Assembly (NCBI GenBank): GCA_014380965.1
Contig: JACMIV010000306.1
Location: 1 to 12,442 of the forward strand
Source of the DNA: Rhizobiaceae bacterium
GTDB lineage: Bacteria > Pseudomonadota > Alphaproteobacteria > Rhizobiales > Rhizobiaceae
DNA: 12,442 nt
Direction: 5' to 3'
Part shown: piece after piece, positions 1 through 6,966 of the stretch
Numbering within the stretch: the stretch's first letter is position 1
How the letters are laid out: every line of letters starts with the position of its first letter
The notes under the pieces: generated by a model
The model's database searches: none
What the model was told of the DNA's origin: nothing
What the model saw: the letters and a program-made list of their open reading frames with translations, nothing else
Position numbers and translations under genes: made by a program

Positions 1-384
1 CTTGCCGGCGAGCGCTCCTGCGTCCTCTACTATTTCGGCTATTCCGGCGAGGCCGCGCGCACCGTCGGGCGTCACCGCTGCGCTGTCTCGGCGGGCGAGG
101 GAGGCGCGCTCGTCGTCGAGAAGACGAGTGGCGAACGGCTTCGCGCCGAGCTCCGCCCCCTAACGAGCGAGGTCGCGGCCTTCGTCGGTCGCAGCTACGA
201 GACCGGAGGGAGCGAGACTCGCTACGATGCGGGCAAGCCCGTCAACGCGGGCAATCCCGAACTCGGAAACACCGTCGGCTTCGCAGCAGTGAGCGAGGAG
301 CGCATCGTCCTCGTCTCCTCCCAGCGCCGCCGCTTCGCCGATGAGGGCGATTTCTTCTGGGTGCTCGCGGTCGATCCCAAGTAA
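1..384 (+). CDS. Unrecognised protein, C-terminal fragment (5' end outside window)
   Basis: An open frame runs from the first base to a TAA at 382-384, giving 127 residues with no start codon in view, so this is the 3' part of a longer gene. I do not recognise the family. The visible part has alternating hydrophobic and charged stretches that suggest beta strands. It contains one early Cys (in RSCVLYYF), another Cys near residue 27, and a Gly/Asn-rich stretch (VNAGNPELGNTVGF) followed by a strand-like segment (RIVLVSSQRR), and ends FFWVLAVDPK. No transmembrane helix or catalytic motif is evident. A perfect 13-bp GC palindrome (385-397) follows the stop codon directly, and the next same-strand gene starts about 50 bp on. 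I trust that it is coding because the composition is protein-like and the frame is open; function is unknown. Confidence 0.6.
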   Translation, partial: LAGERSCVLYYFGYSGEAARTVGRHRCAVSAGEGGALVVEKTSGERLRAELRPLTSEVAAFVGRSYETGGSETRYDAGKPVNAGNPELGNTVGFAAVSEERIVLVSSQRRRFADEGDFFWVLAVDPK

Positions 385-432
385 ACGCGCGGCGCGTCAG
401 GTTCGCCATCGTGACGCAGCGACGCGTCCGCC

Positions 433-1284
433 GTGGCGCTTGCCATGACGCGCGCGAACGGCGATCTTCACGACACGATGCAAAACATTTTCCCCGCCGT
501 GCCCGTGACGTTGTCTCTCTTTACCGAGGCCGCGCCGACGATCGTGCGGGTGATCGACACCGAGACCGCCGGCCAGCGTTTCGAGGACGACGCCGTCCTC
601 GAGATCGGCTCCGTCGATCTCGATCTCGCGACCGGTGCGATCTTCAACCCCATGCAGACGCTCGTCGATCCCGCCGGCGTCGAGATCAACCCGCATGCGC
701 GGCGCGTCCATCAAATTTCCGACGCGATGCTCCTCGGCGCGCCGCCCTTCACCGCCGCAGTCGCGCCGTTTGCAGGAGCGCCTTTCTATGCCGCTCAGAG
801 AGCGGAATTCGACCGGCCGCGCCTTCGTCTGACGGGCCGATGGCTCTGCACCCACAAACTCGCGCTGCGCGCGTTCCCCGACATCAAGGCGCACGGGCTC
901 CAGTCGCTGGTGAAATACGTGCCCCTCGATCTCACCGAGGTCCGGCCGCAGTTCGAGGGCCTCCACCCCCACCGCGCCCTCTACGACGCGCTCTGCACGG
1001 CAATCCTGCTGCGCCGCATCGCCGAGGAACTCCTGCCGCGCTGTCAGGACCTCGCCGACTTCCTGGAGCGGGCGGAGAGGGTCTCGAACGAGCCGGCGCT
1101 GCTCGCCAAGCTCCGCTTCGGCAAGCACAAGGGCGTACCGCTGCGCGACGTGCCGGCGGACTATCTGGAATGGCTGATCCGCGAGCCCGGCATGGACGCC
1201 GATGCCGTCTATTCCGCGCGTCATCACCTGTCCGCCAAGGAGGTGCGCGGTGCGAGGGCTGATCGGACCGTCGCCGCGCACTAA
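433..1284 (+). CDS. DEDDh-family 3'-5' exonuclease with ExoX-like C-terminal module
   Basis: Predicted 3'-5' DNA exonuclease of the DnaQ/ExoX fold, using two metal ions to remove nucleotides from DNA ends. Numbering from the GTG at 433, Exo I is VIDTETAG with D42 and E44, Exo II is AEFD with D127, and Exo III is HRALYDA with H180 and D185, so all DEDDh residues are present. After a helical linker, residues about 228-250 (RFGKHKGVPLRDVPADYLEW) match the DUF3820-like module found at the C-terminus of exodeoxyribonuclease X-type proteins. The protein is 283 residues; E. coli ExoX is about 220. In-frame alternative starts are ATG at 445 and ATG at 478; none has a clear Shine-Dalgarno sequence, and all leave the nuclease core (from about residue 37) intact. 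The ATP-dependent ligase starts 32 bp downstream on the same strand, suggesting co-transcription and a repair role (inference). In Exo II the usual His-Asn before the Asp is Gln-Arg (AQRAEFD). Confidence 0.85.
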   Translation: MALAMTRANGDLHDTMQNIFPAVPVTLSLFTEAAPTIVRVIDTETAGQRFEDDAVLEIGSVDLDLATGAIFNPMQTLVDPAGVEINPHARRVHQISDAMLLGAPPFTAAVAPFAGAPFYAAQRAEFDRPRLRLTGRWLCTHKLALRAFPDIKAHGLQSLVKYVPLDLTEVRPQFEGLHPHRALYDALCTAILLRRIAEELLPRCQDLADFLERAERVSNEPALLAKLRFGKHKGVPLRDVPADYLEWLIREPGMDADAVYSARHHLSAKEVRGARADRTVAAH

Positions 1285-1316
1285 GTTCCGCATGACGTAG
1301 CATCCCATCGGACCCT

Positions 1317-2966
1317 ATGCAGCGCTTTGCCGAACTCCTCGACCGCATCGTCCTGACCCCGTCGCGCAACGGCAAGCTGAAGCTTCTTGCCGACTATTTC
1401 CGCAGCGTTCCGGACCCGGATCGCGGCCATGCGCTGGCGGCCGTCACGGGTGGGCTCGACATCGCGAGCGTCAAGCCGGCGATGCTCAGGGCGCTGATGG
1501 TGAATCGAATGGACGAGGTGCTGTTCGGATACTCCTACGACTATGTCGGCGATCTCGCCGAAACGATCGCCCTCGTCTGGCCCGCACCCCAGGATGGGGC
1601 ACAGCTCTCCGACGACGCGGCGAGTTTGCGCCGGGACGACGATCTGTCTCTGTCCGAGGTCGTCGAGACGCTGTCGAAGGCATCGCGCGCCGAGGGGCCG
1701 AAGCTGGTCGAAGCCTGGCTCGACCGGCTCGACTCCTCTGGTCGCTATGCGCTGTTGAAGCTCGTCACCGGCGGCCTGCGGATCGGCGTCTCGTCCCGGC
1801 TCGCCAAGCAGGCGCTGGCCGATGTGGGGGCGAAAGACGTGACGGAGATCGAGGAGCTCTGGCACGGGCTCACGCCGCCGTACCTCACGCTCTTCGCCTG
1901 GCTGGAGGGGAGGGCGGAGAAGCCCGCCTCGGCCGCGGCGTCGCCGTTTCGGCCTGTCATGCTGTCCCAGCCGCTGGAGAAGCCGGACTACGGCCGGATC
2001 ACTCCGGAAGACTACGCGGCCGAATGGAAATGGGACGGCATCCGCGTCCAGGCGACGCGCGAGGCCGGCGTCTGCCGGCTCTATTCGCGCACCGGCGACG
2101 ACATTTCGGGCTCGTTTCCAGATCTTCTGGAGCGGATGGATTTCGACGGCTCGCTCGACGGCGAGCTGCTGGTCTCGACACCGGGTAAGAAGAGCGGAGG
2201 CGAGATCGTCGTCGGAACCTTCTCCGATCTCCAGCAGCGGCTGAACCGAAAGACCGTCGGCACAGCCGTCACGGCCAGGCACCCGGTCTTCCTGCGGGTC
2301 TACGATCTTCTCCAGGACGGCGACGAAGACCTTCGCGTTCAGCCCTTCGCCGCACGGCGCGAGCGGCTCTTGCGCTTTCTCGAGACGCTCGATCCGGAGC
2401 GCTTCGATCTTTCGCCGATCGTTCCCTTCGAGACCTTCGAGAAGCTTGCCGAGATGCGCGCGGCCCCGCCCCACCCGGTGATCGAAGGGCTGATGCTGAA
2501 GCGCTGGGATTCGGCCTATGTGCCCGGCCGCCCGAAGGGGCCCTGGTTCAAGTGGAAGAAAGACCCGCATCTCGTCGACGCCGTGCTGATGTATGCCCAG
2601 CGCGGCCACGGCAAGCGGTCGAGCTTCTACTCCGACTACACGTTCGGCGTCTGGACGGGACCGGACGACCAGCCGGAGCTGGTTCCGGTGGGCAAGGCCT
2701 ATTTCGGCTTCACCGACGAGGAGCTGAAGCAAATCGACAAATATGTCCGCGACAACACGATCGAGCGCTTCGGCCCCGTGCGCTCCGTGCGCGCCGAGCC
2801 CGACCACGGGCTGGTCCTCGAAATCGCCTTCGAGGGACTGGCGCGATCGGCGCGCCATAAGTCGGGCGTCGCCATGCGCTTTCCCCGCATCGCCCGCCTT
2901 CGCTGGGACAAGCCGGCCATCGAGGCCGACCGCCTGGAAACGCTGCAGGCCATGTTGAAGGCCTGA
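1317..2966 (+). CDS. ATP-dependent DNA ligase, cisplatin damage response type
   Basis: Seals nicks in DNA through an enzyme-adenylate intermediate. The 549-residue product has an N-terminal helical DNA-binding domain (about 1-200), then the nucleotidyltransferase core with motif I EWKWDGIR, whose K238 is the predicted AMP-accepting lysine. Further on are motif IV EGLMLKRW and motif V WFKWKK, then an OB-fold from about residue 420. The start (MQRFAELLDRIVLTPSRNGK) and the YDYVGDLAET segment are typical of the bacterial 'cisplatin damage response ATP-dependent ligase' family (TIGR04120), and the length fits it. In many genomes this family sits with a metallo-beta-lactamase exonuclease, a DEXH helicase and the PdeM endonuclease. 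None of these is in view: a DEDDh exonuclease lies upstream and a small membrane protein downstream. The ATG at 1317 has only a weak CGGA (1309-1312) ahead of it, but the N-terminus matches the family start. Confidence 0.93.
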   Translation: MQRFAELLDRIVLTPSRNGKLKLLADYFRSVPDPDRGHALAAVTGGLDIASVKPAMLRALMVNRMDEVLFGYSYDYVGDLAETIALVWPAPQDGAQLSDDAASLRRDDDLSLSEVVETLSKASRAEGPKLVEAWLDRLDSSGRYALLKLVTGGLRIGVSSRLAKQALADVGAKDVTEIEELWHGLTPPYLTLFAWLEGRAEKPASAAASPFRPVMLSQPLEKPDYGRITPEDYAAEWKWDGIRVQATREAGVCRLYSRTGDDISGSFPDLLERMDFDGSLDGELLVSTPGKKSGGEIVVGTFSDLQQRLNRKTVGTAVTARHPVFLRVYDLLQDGDEDLRVQPFAARRERLLRFLETLDPERFDLSPIVPFETFEKLAEMRAAPPHPVIEGLMLKRWDSAYVPGRPKGPWFKWKKDPHLVDAVLMYAQRGHGKRSSFYSDYTFGVWTGPDDQPELVPVGKAYFGFTDEELKQIDKYVRDNTIERFGPVRSVRAEPDHGLVLEIAFEGLARSARHKSGVAMRFPRIARLRWDKPAIEADRLETLQAMLKA

Positions 2967-2975
2967 CCGGAGAGC

Positions 2976-2998
2976 GTCGAGGGCCGGCCGCGCTCGAC
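2976..2998. repeat. GC-rich inverted repeat just after the ligase gene
   Basis: GTCGAG at 2976-2981 pairs perfectly with CTCGAC at 2993-2998 around an 11-base GC-rich loop, starting ten bases past the ligase stop codon. It could form a hairpin in the transcript, but no T-run follows, so it is not a standard intrinsic terminator. It might be a 3'-end stabilising hairpin or chance in GC-rich DNA. Confidence 0.3.
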
Positions 2999-3061
2999 AA
3001 TCCGCGCAGGCGTCTTGCGAAGGACACGGTCTCGGACTACCTCGGCGCAAGTCCGACCATC

Positions 3062-3067
3062 GAGGAG
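3062..3067 (+). promoter_or_regulatory. Ribosome binding site fixing the DUF6460 gene start
   Basis: GAGGAG lies 10 bases before the ATG at 3078. It supports that start over an upstream in-frame ATG at 3015, whose extra residues are Arg/Ser/Thr-rich and unlike the family. Confidence 0.6.
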
Positions 3068-3077
3068 CGCACGTCCC

Positions 3078-3347
3078 ATGTCCGATCGCGTCACGCGTTT
3101 TCTCGGCGGCTCGCCCCTGTCGGTGCTGGTGCGCCTCGTGCTGCTCTCGGTCGTCGTCGGGCTCATCCTGTCCTGGCTCGACTGGAGCCCGCGCCAGGTC
3201 TTCCTCTGGATCACGGACTTCTTCGAGTGGGTCTGGTACTCGCTCTTCGGCTCGCTCGACCGCGCGCTGGATTACTTCATCCTCGGCGCCGTCATCGTCG
3301 TGCCGCTCTTCGTCATCTCTCGCCTGATGAAGATGGGCCGCGGCTGA
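3078..3347 (+). CDS. Small membrane protein, DUF6460 family
   Basis: An 89-residue protein with two predicted transmembrane helices, one around residues 15-35 (VLVRLVLLSVVVGLILSWL) and one around 65-83 (YFILGAVIVVPLFVISRLM). They are joined by an amphipathic, aromatic-rich segment (FFEWVWYSLFGS). The N-terminal MSDRVTRFLGGSPLSVLVRL and the C-terminal basic tail (RLMKMGRG) match the DUF6460 pattern I know from Hyphomicrobiales. Function is unknown; it is presumably in the inner membrane. The start is set by GAGGAG at 3062-3067. It lies 111 bp downstream of the ligase on the same strand, so it may be read from the same transcript, but nothing in the protein suggests a repair role. Confidence 0.82.
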   Translation: MSDRVTRFLGGSPLSVLVRLVLLSVVVGLILSWLDWSPRQVFLWITDFFEWVWYSLFGSLDRALDYFILGAVIVVPLFVISRLMKMGRG

Positions 3348-3504
3348 GAGCGCGGCTTCGAAGAACGGCCCGTCGCATTCAGCGCATCTCCAAGAGCGCA
3401 TGGTCGAATCCGATTCATCAGGATTACGCCAGCAATTGTCTCGATCGATCAAAAGCATATTGCCTTTCATGAAGATCGGCTGACGTCACCCTCTGTATTT
3501 CCCA

Positions 3505-3533
3505 TTGACCTCTTCCGTTTTATTCGCATTCTG
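3505..3533 (+). promoter_or_regulatory. Candidate sigma-70-type promoter for the exported-protein gene
   Basis: TTGACC (3505-3510) is a good -35 match. It is followed, after a 17-base T-rich spacer, by ATTCTG (3528-3533), a poor -10 match. It lies in the AT-rich part of the spacer about 90 bases before the predicted start codon at 3623. Only the -35 half is convincing. Confidence 0.3.
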
Positions 3534-3611
3534 ACGCAACCAGAAAGCGGAAGATGGGTCTTTTGCATCGCGTCAGCGGCAGGAGACCGTGCTTTCCGCT
3601 TCGTACGGGGT

Positions 3612-3618
3612 GGAAGAG
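3612..3618 (+). promoter_or_regulatory. Ribosome binding site fixing the exported-protein start
   Basis: GGAAGAG lies 4 bases (8 from the GGA) before the ATG at 3623. It favours this start over the in-frame ATG at 3554, which would put 23 residues ahead of an otherwise normal signal peptide. Confidence 0.55.
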
Positions 3619-3622
3619 AAAA

Positions 3623-4075
3623 ATGCGCTCAGTAAATCGATACGGGATGATATCCCTGGTGTTCGGCACAGCGGTCGCGGTCTTCTTGGGAGCCGCTTCG
3701 ATCCGTCCCGGGGAGGCGGCCTGCGGCGATTTTGCCGGCTTTTGGACGAAGTTCCAGGCCGCGGCGAAGGGCGGAGCGGGCCGGCCTTCGGCCCTCGCGC
3801 GCACGCCGATCGACCTTCGCGGCGAACTCGACGGCGACGCTGTCGAGACCATCGACGAAGCTGCGTTCGACGAACGTTTCGACGCGTGGCTTGAGATCGA
3901 TCCGGGTCTGTCCGCCGAGCCGACGACGGCCCGCGCCCTCATTCTGTCGACCTCCGCCGCCAGCGCCGAAGCCGATCTCATGAAGGGCGACGCAGAAGCG
4001 CGCGTGGGGCCCTTCACGCTCTCCTGCGAGAGCGGGCGTTGGGCGATTGCCCGCGTCTATGCGGCTGCGGAATAG
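3623..4075 (+). CDS. Small exported (periplasmic) protein of unknown function
   Basis: A 150-residue protein with an N-terminal signal peptide: a short basic n-region (MRSVNRYG), a hydrophobic core about residues 9-27 (MISLVFGTAVAVFLGAAS), and probable cleavage after about residue 33 (GEAA/CGDF). The mature part starts CGDFAGFWTKFQAAAKGG, then has an ARTPIDLRGELDGD stretch and a FDERFDAWLEIDPGL stretch, and ends with LSCESGRWAIARVYA. This is a pattern I associate loosely with small NTF2-like periplasmic proteins. The two Cys, at the start and near the end of the mature protein, could form a disulphide. The first Cys is next to the cleavage site, but the lipobox is poor, so lipoprotein status is doubtful. 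The peptidoglycan hydrolase gene starts 62 bp downstream on the same strand. I do not recognise a defined family. Confidence 0.7.
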   Translation: MRSVNRYGMISLVFGTAVAVFLGAASIRPGEAACGDFAGFWTKFQAAAKGGAGRPSALARTPIDLRGELDGDAVETIDEAAFDERFDAWLEIDPGLSAEPTTARALILSTSAASAEADLMKGDAEARVGPFTLSCESGRWAIARVYAAAE

Positions 4076-4125
4076 TAAGCGACGCCAAGCAATCCAAACT
4101 TGTCCATCGAAGCCAAGCTTCCATC

Positions 4126-4131
4126 GGGGGA
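4126..4131 (+). promoter_or_regulatory. Ribosome binding site fixing the cell-wall hydrolase start
   Basis: GGGGGA lies 6 bases before the ATG at 4138. It rules in this start over in-frame upstream codons from 4039, which would overlap the preceding gene. Confidence 0.6.
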
Positions 4132-4137
4132 ACGTCG

Positions 4138-4908
4138 ATGTCCATCATTCTGAGGCAGGGTAGCGAAGGCGAGGCGGTCAAGCGCCTCCAGCGGCTTTTG
4201 AGAAGCGCCCTCATTCCGCCGCGCGCGATCGACGTCGACGGCGGCTTCGGCCCGGATACCGATGCCGCCGTGCGCAGCTTTCAGCGTCAATGCGCGCTGA
4301 AGGTCGATGGCATCGTCGGGCCACAAACCTGGGGCCGCCTCGGGCAGCTCTCCTCGAAAGTGCCCTCGAACAGTGACAATGTCGCCGCTCCGAACGGCCC
4401 GACCCCAGGCTCGACCGCCGCGAACACGTCCGGCGGGGCGAATGCGGGCAGCGGGGCTCAGCGCCGGCACTGGATGGAGATCGCTAGGCTCGAACTCGGC
4501 GTCTCCGAGCAGTCGGTCGGGAACTCTCACAATGCGCGGATCGTCGAGTATCACGCGACGACGACATTGGCGGCAAGGACCGACGAGGTTGCGTGGTGTG
4601 CGTCTTTCGTCAACTGGGTGGTGGAGGAGGGCGGCTACAAGGGCCGCGGCTCTGCGCGGGCGAGGGATTGGCTGACATGGGGTCGCGGTGTGGATAACCC
4701 GGAATTCGGCGCCGTCACGGTCATCCAGGCCAAGGCGGGAGGGCTGGATCAGGCGACCGGGTCGAGCTCGGGCTTCCATGTCGCCTTCTACGTCAGCTCG
4801 ACGGAGGCGTCCCTGCGCCTTCTCGGCGGCAACCAGTCCGATCAGGTGAAGTATTCGAATTTTCTCCTGCGCGGCTACACGGTCCGCGGCTACCGCATGC
4901 CGGCCTGA
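4138..4908 (+). CDS. Peptidoglycan-binding, TIGR02594-type cell-wall hydrolase
   Basis: A predicted peptidoglycan peptidase or amidase of 256 residues. Residues about 1-65 are a PG_binding_1 domain (GSEGEAVKRLQRLL, then DGGFGPDTDAAVRSFQ and DGIVGPQTW). A Ser/Asn/Gly/Pro-rich linker (about 72-108) joins it to a C-terminal domain of the TIGR02594 type, related to the CHAP/NlpC-P60 cysteine hydrolases. The likely catalytic residues are C154 (in VAWCASFVNW), H214 (in FHVAFYVS) and N232 (in GGNQSDQV). There is no signal peptide: the protein starts MSIILRQG and goes straight into the binding domain, so export would need a holin, a dedicated secretion system or lysis. A small exported protein is encoded 62 bp upstream. 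Alternatives are a domesticated phage endolysin or a secreted effector; no other phage genes are in view. Confidence 0.85.
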   Translation: MSIILRQGSEGEAVKRLQRLLRSALIPPRAIDVDGGFGPDTDAAVRSFQRQCALKVDGIVGPQTWGRLGQLSSKVPSNSDNVAAPNGPTPGSTAANTSGGANAGSGAQRRHWMEIARLELGVSEQSVGNSHNARIVEYHATTTLAARTDEVAWCASFVNWVVEEGGYKGRGSARARDWLTWGRGVDNPEFGAVTVIQAKAGGLDQATGSSSGFHVAFYVSSTEASLRLLGGNQSDQVKYSNFLLRGYTVRGYRMPA

Positions 4909-4925
4909 CGGGCCGATCGATTTTT
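4901..4925 (+). terminator. Weak intrinsic-terminator-like hairpin with T-run
   Basis: CGGCC (4901-4905) pairs with GGCCG (4911-4915) around a 5-base loop that includes the hydrolase stop codon. TTTTT follows at 4921-4925 after 5 other bases. The stem is short and the T-run offset. However, its position between two convergent genes 18 bp apart makes a terminator plausible. Confidence 0.4.
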
Positions 4926-4926
4926 G

Positions 4927-5829
4927 TCACACGAACTCGCGCGCCACCCGATGGAGGATCGTGTGCCGCCGTGCCAAGGCCTCGATGTCCCTGGAATAGC
5001 CTCCGCCGATGACGGCTGCGACGGGAATAGCGCGGTCGCGGAAGAAGCCGATCACCTGCCGGTCCCGCTCGGCAAGACCTGAATCGCTGAGCGCAAGCCG
5101 GCCGAGCCGGTCATCCTCGTGCGGATCGACGCCGGCATTGTAGAACACGATCTCGGGTCTCGCGCGCTCCAGCGCGGTTTCCAGTGCAAACGGAAGGACG
5201 GCGAGATAGGCCGCGTCCCGCGTGCCGTCGGGGAGGGGGATGTCGAGGTCCGAGGGTGGTTTCACGTCGGGATAGTTCTTCGCGGCGTGGATCGATAGCG
5301 TGAAGACGCGGGTCTCGCCGGCGAAGATGCGTGCGGTGCCGTCGCCCTGATGGACGTCGCAGTCGAAGACGAGGACGCGGGAGACGAGGCGTTCGGCAAG
5401 GAGAACGTGAGCGGCCACGGCGACATCGTTGAAGACCGAGAAGCCCGCTCCCCCATCGCGATGGGCATGATGGCTGCCGCCGGCCGTGTTGCAGGCGAGC
5501 CCCGTTGCCAGCGCAAGCCGCGCGGCAAGAACCGTTCCGCCCGTCGCGGAACGCGATCGTAAGGCAACTCTTTCGTCGACGGCAAAGCCGATCGCCTTCT
5601 CGATCTCGGGCGACACCTGACGAGTCAGCACAGCGTCGACATAGGCTTCCGAGTGCGCAAGGCCGAGCGACGTGGCGGAAGCAGGTTCCGGCACGACGAA
5701 TCCGCCGGGAACGAGACCGTCCTCGACGAGGATCCGCGCAAGGCGCGAGAATTTTTCCATGGGAAAACGGTGCCGCGAGTCGAAGAGCGCGTCGAAGGCG
5801 GGGTGGTGAACGATCGGAAGGAGAGCCAT
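4927..5829 (-). CDS. Histone-deacetylase-superfamily (AcuC-like) deacetylase
   Basis: A zinc-dependent amidohydrolase of the HDAC/acetoin-utilisation-protein/acetylpolyamine-amidohydrolase superfamily, 300 residues. Family motifs are complete. The charge-relay His pair is H120-H121 in GGSHHAH. Zinc ligands are D158 and H160 in [10 protein letters not shown] and D235 in [13 protein letters not shown]. The oxyanion Tyr is Y278 in IGGGYSRD. The [16 protein letters not shown] pattern and short length resemble the class IV (HDAC11-like) bacterial group. The substrate could be acetyl-lysine protein, acetylpolyamine or another acetyl/acyl amide; the sequence does not decide. The ATG at 5829 fits, because the first strand ([11 protein letters not shown]) is conserved. 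It is the third gene of a minus-strand run after the DUF952 gene and pyrD, 33 bp behind pyrD, so probably co-transcribed. No strong Shine-Dalgarno sequence is visible. Confidence 0.92.
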   Translation of the reverse strand: MALLPIVHHPAFDALFDSRHRFPMEKFSRLARILVEDGLVPGGFVVPEPASATSLGLAHSEAYVDAVLTRQVSPEIEKAIGFAVDERVALRSRSATGGTVLAARLALATGLACNTAGGSHHAHRDGGAGFSVFNDVAVAAHVLLAERLVSRVLVFDCDVHQGDGTARIFAGETRVFTLSIHAAKNYPDVKPPSDLDIPLPDGTRDAAYLAVLPFALETALERARPEIVFYNAGVDPHEDDRLGRLALSDSGLAERDRQVIGFFRDRAIPVAAVIGGGYSRDIEALARRHTILHRVAREFV

Positions 5830-5862
5830 TCCAAGCGAAGATAGACCGCGATCCGACGGAAG

Positions 5863-6966
5863 TCAGGTCGCGGCCGGACCGGCCGCCAGAACGCTGTCTG
5901 TCGCCCGGTCGCGGATGTCGGCGATATGAGCGATGCCATTGAGGTCCATGTAGTCGCTCATGCCCGAAAGAATCTGCGTCGGGAGGCGCGGACCGGCGTA
6001 GACGAGGCCGGTATAGAGCTGGACGAGGTCGGCTCCTGCCTCGATCTTCGCGATGGCGGCCTCCGCCGAATCGACGCCGCCCGCCCCGATCAGCGGAGTA
6101 GCCTCGCCGAGCGCGCGCCGGAAGGCGGCGAGGACGAAGGTGGAGCGGCGAAACAGCGGCCGGCCGGAGAGGCCGCCTGCCTCATTGCGATGGGGCGTTG
6201 CGGGGCCGACACCGTCGCGCGCGAGCGTGGTGTTCGAGACGATCAGCCCGTCGATCCCGTGAGCCGCAACCGCGCGGGCGATTTCGGCGATGTCCTCGTT
6301 GGCAAGATCGGGCGCGACCTTGAGGAAGACCGGCTTGCGCCCGGTGGCCGTCATCGCCGCAAAGCCGTTACGCGCGGCGATGACGGCGGCAAGCAGCCGG
6401 TCGAGATCCTCGCCGGTCTGGAGCTTTCGAAGGCCAGGCGTGTTCGGCGAGGAGATGTTGACCGTCAGATAGCTTGCCACCGGCTCGAAGAGGCTGATGC
6501 CGTCCACGTAGTCCTTGATCCGGTCGGTCGCATCCTTGTTGGCGCCGATGTTGACGCCGACGATCCCCGGCTTCTTCCGCCGCCTCTCCAACCGCCCGAA
6601 GGCTTCCGCATGGCCTTCGTTGTTGAAGCCGAGCCGGTTGACGAGGGCGCCGGCCTCCGGAAGGCGGAAGACCCGCGGCTCCGGATTGCCCTCCTGAGCG
6701 ACCGGCGTCACCGTTCCCACCTCGGCGAAGCCGAAGCCGAGGCGAAGGACGGCGTCCGGAACTTCGGCATTCTTGTCGTAGCCGGCGGCAAGGCCGAGCG
6801 GATTGGGAAAGGAAATGCCCGCGACGATTGTCGAAAGCCGGCGATCGACGGGAACGTCGACCCGCGGAAGAATGCCACGCTTCAAGGCGTCGATCGACAG
6901 ACGATGAGCGCGTTCGGCATCGAGCTTGAACAGGAGAGGTCGTGCGAGCCCGTAGAGGCTCTTCAC
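5863..6966 (-). CDS. pyrD: Dihydroorotate dehydrogenase (quinone), class 2
   Basis: Oxidises dihydroorotate to orotate in de novo pyrimidine synthesis, passing electrons from FMN to membrane quinone. From the GTG at 6966 the protein has 367 residues, normal for class 2. An N-terminal amphipathic quinone-tunnel segment (SLYGLARPLLFKLDAERAHR) is followed by the FMN barrel. Recognisable motifs are LGLAAGYDKNAEV (K65), GTVTPVAQEGNPEPR, NRLGFNNEG, GVNIGANKD and NISSPNTPGLR. In the last motif, S173 matches the catalytic Ser of the class 2 enzymes. The GTG start overlaps the stop of the upstream DUF952 gene as GTGA, so translation is probably coupled. The frame stays open upstream to 7095, but those residues lie inside the DUF952 gene and are Arg-rich, so I reject the longer form. 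The HDAC-like gene follows 33 bp downstream. Confidence 0.96.
   Translation of the reverse strand: MKSLYGLARPLLFKLDAERAHRLSIDALKRGILPRVDVPVDRRLSTIVAGISFPNPLGLAAGYDKNAEVPDAVLRLGFGFAEVGTVTPVAQEGNPEPRVFRLPEAGALVNRLGFNNEGHAEAFGRLERRRKKPGIVGVNIGANKDATDRIKDYVDGISLFEPVASYLTVNISSPNTPGLRKLQTGEDLDRLLAAVIAARNGFAAMTATGRKPVFLKVAPDLANEDIAEIARAVAAHGIDGLIVSNTTLARDGVGPATPHRNEAGGLSGRPLFRRSTFVLAAFRRALGEATPLIGAGGVDSAEAAIAKIEAGADLVQLYTGLVYAGPRLPTQILSGMSDYMDLNGIAHIADIRDRATDSVLAAGPAAT

Larger units (their letters stand above)
3348..3622. other. Intergenic region, relatively AT-rich
   Basis: I see no gene in these 275 bases. Base composition is visibly less GC-rich than in the neighbours, particularly 3400-3545. 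It contains a perfect 5-1-5 inverted repeat GAATCCGATTC at 3405-3415, resembling the core of palindromic intergenic sequences common in rhizobial genomes, and a candidate promoter at 3505-3533. An ATG at 3554 is in frame with the next gene, but the residues it would add do not look like part of a signal peptide, so I leave it non-coding. Confidence 0.5.

Noticed and set aside
385..397. Palindrome ACGCGC-G-GCGCGT after the first stop codon
   Set aside because: Alternating GC palindromes of this length arise readily in GC-rich DNA, and there is no T-run or regulatory context.
397..1308. A 303-codon minus-strand open frame
   Set aside because: It is antisense to the DEDDh exonuclease with all catalytic motifs present; the Arg/Glu/Gly-rich product has no recognisable domain.
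1281..3470. A 729-codon open frame on the minus strand opposite the ligase
   Set aside because: It is antisense to a clearly recognised ligase and DUF6460 gene. Its product is Arg/Asp/Glu/Gly-rich without motifs, as expected when a high-GC gene is read on the opposite strand.
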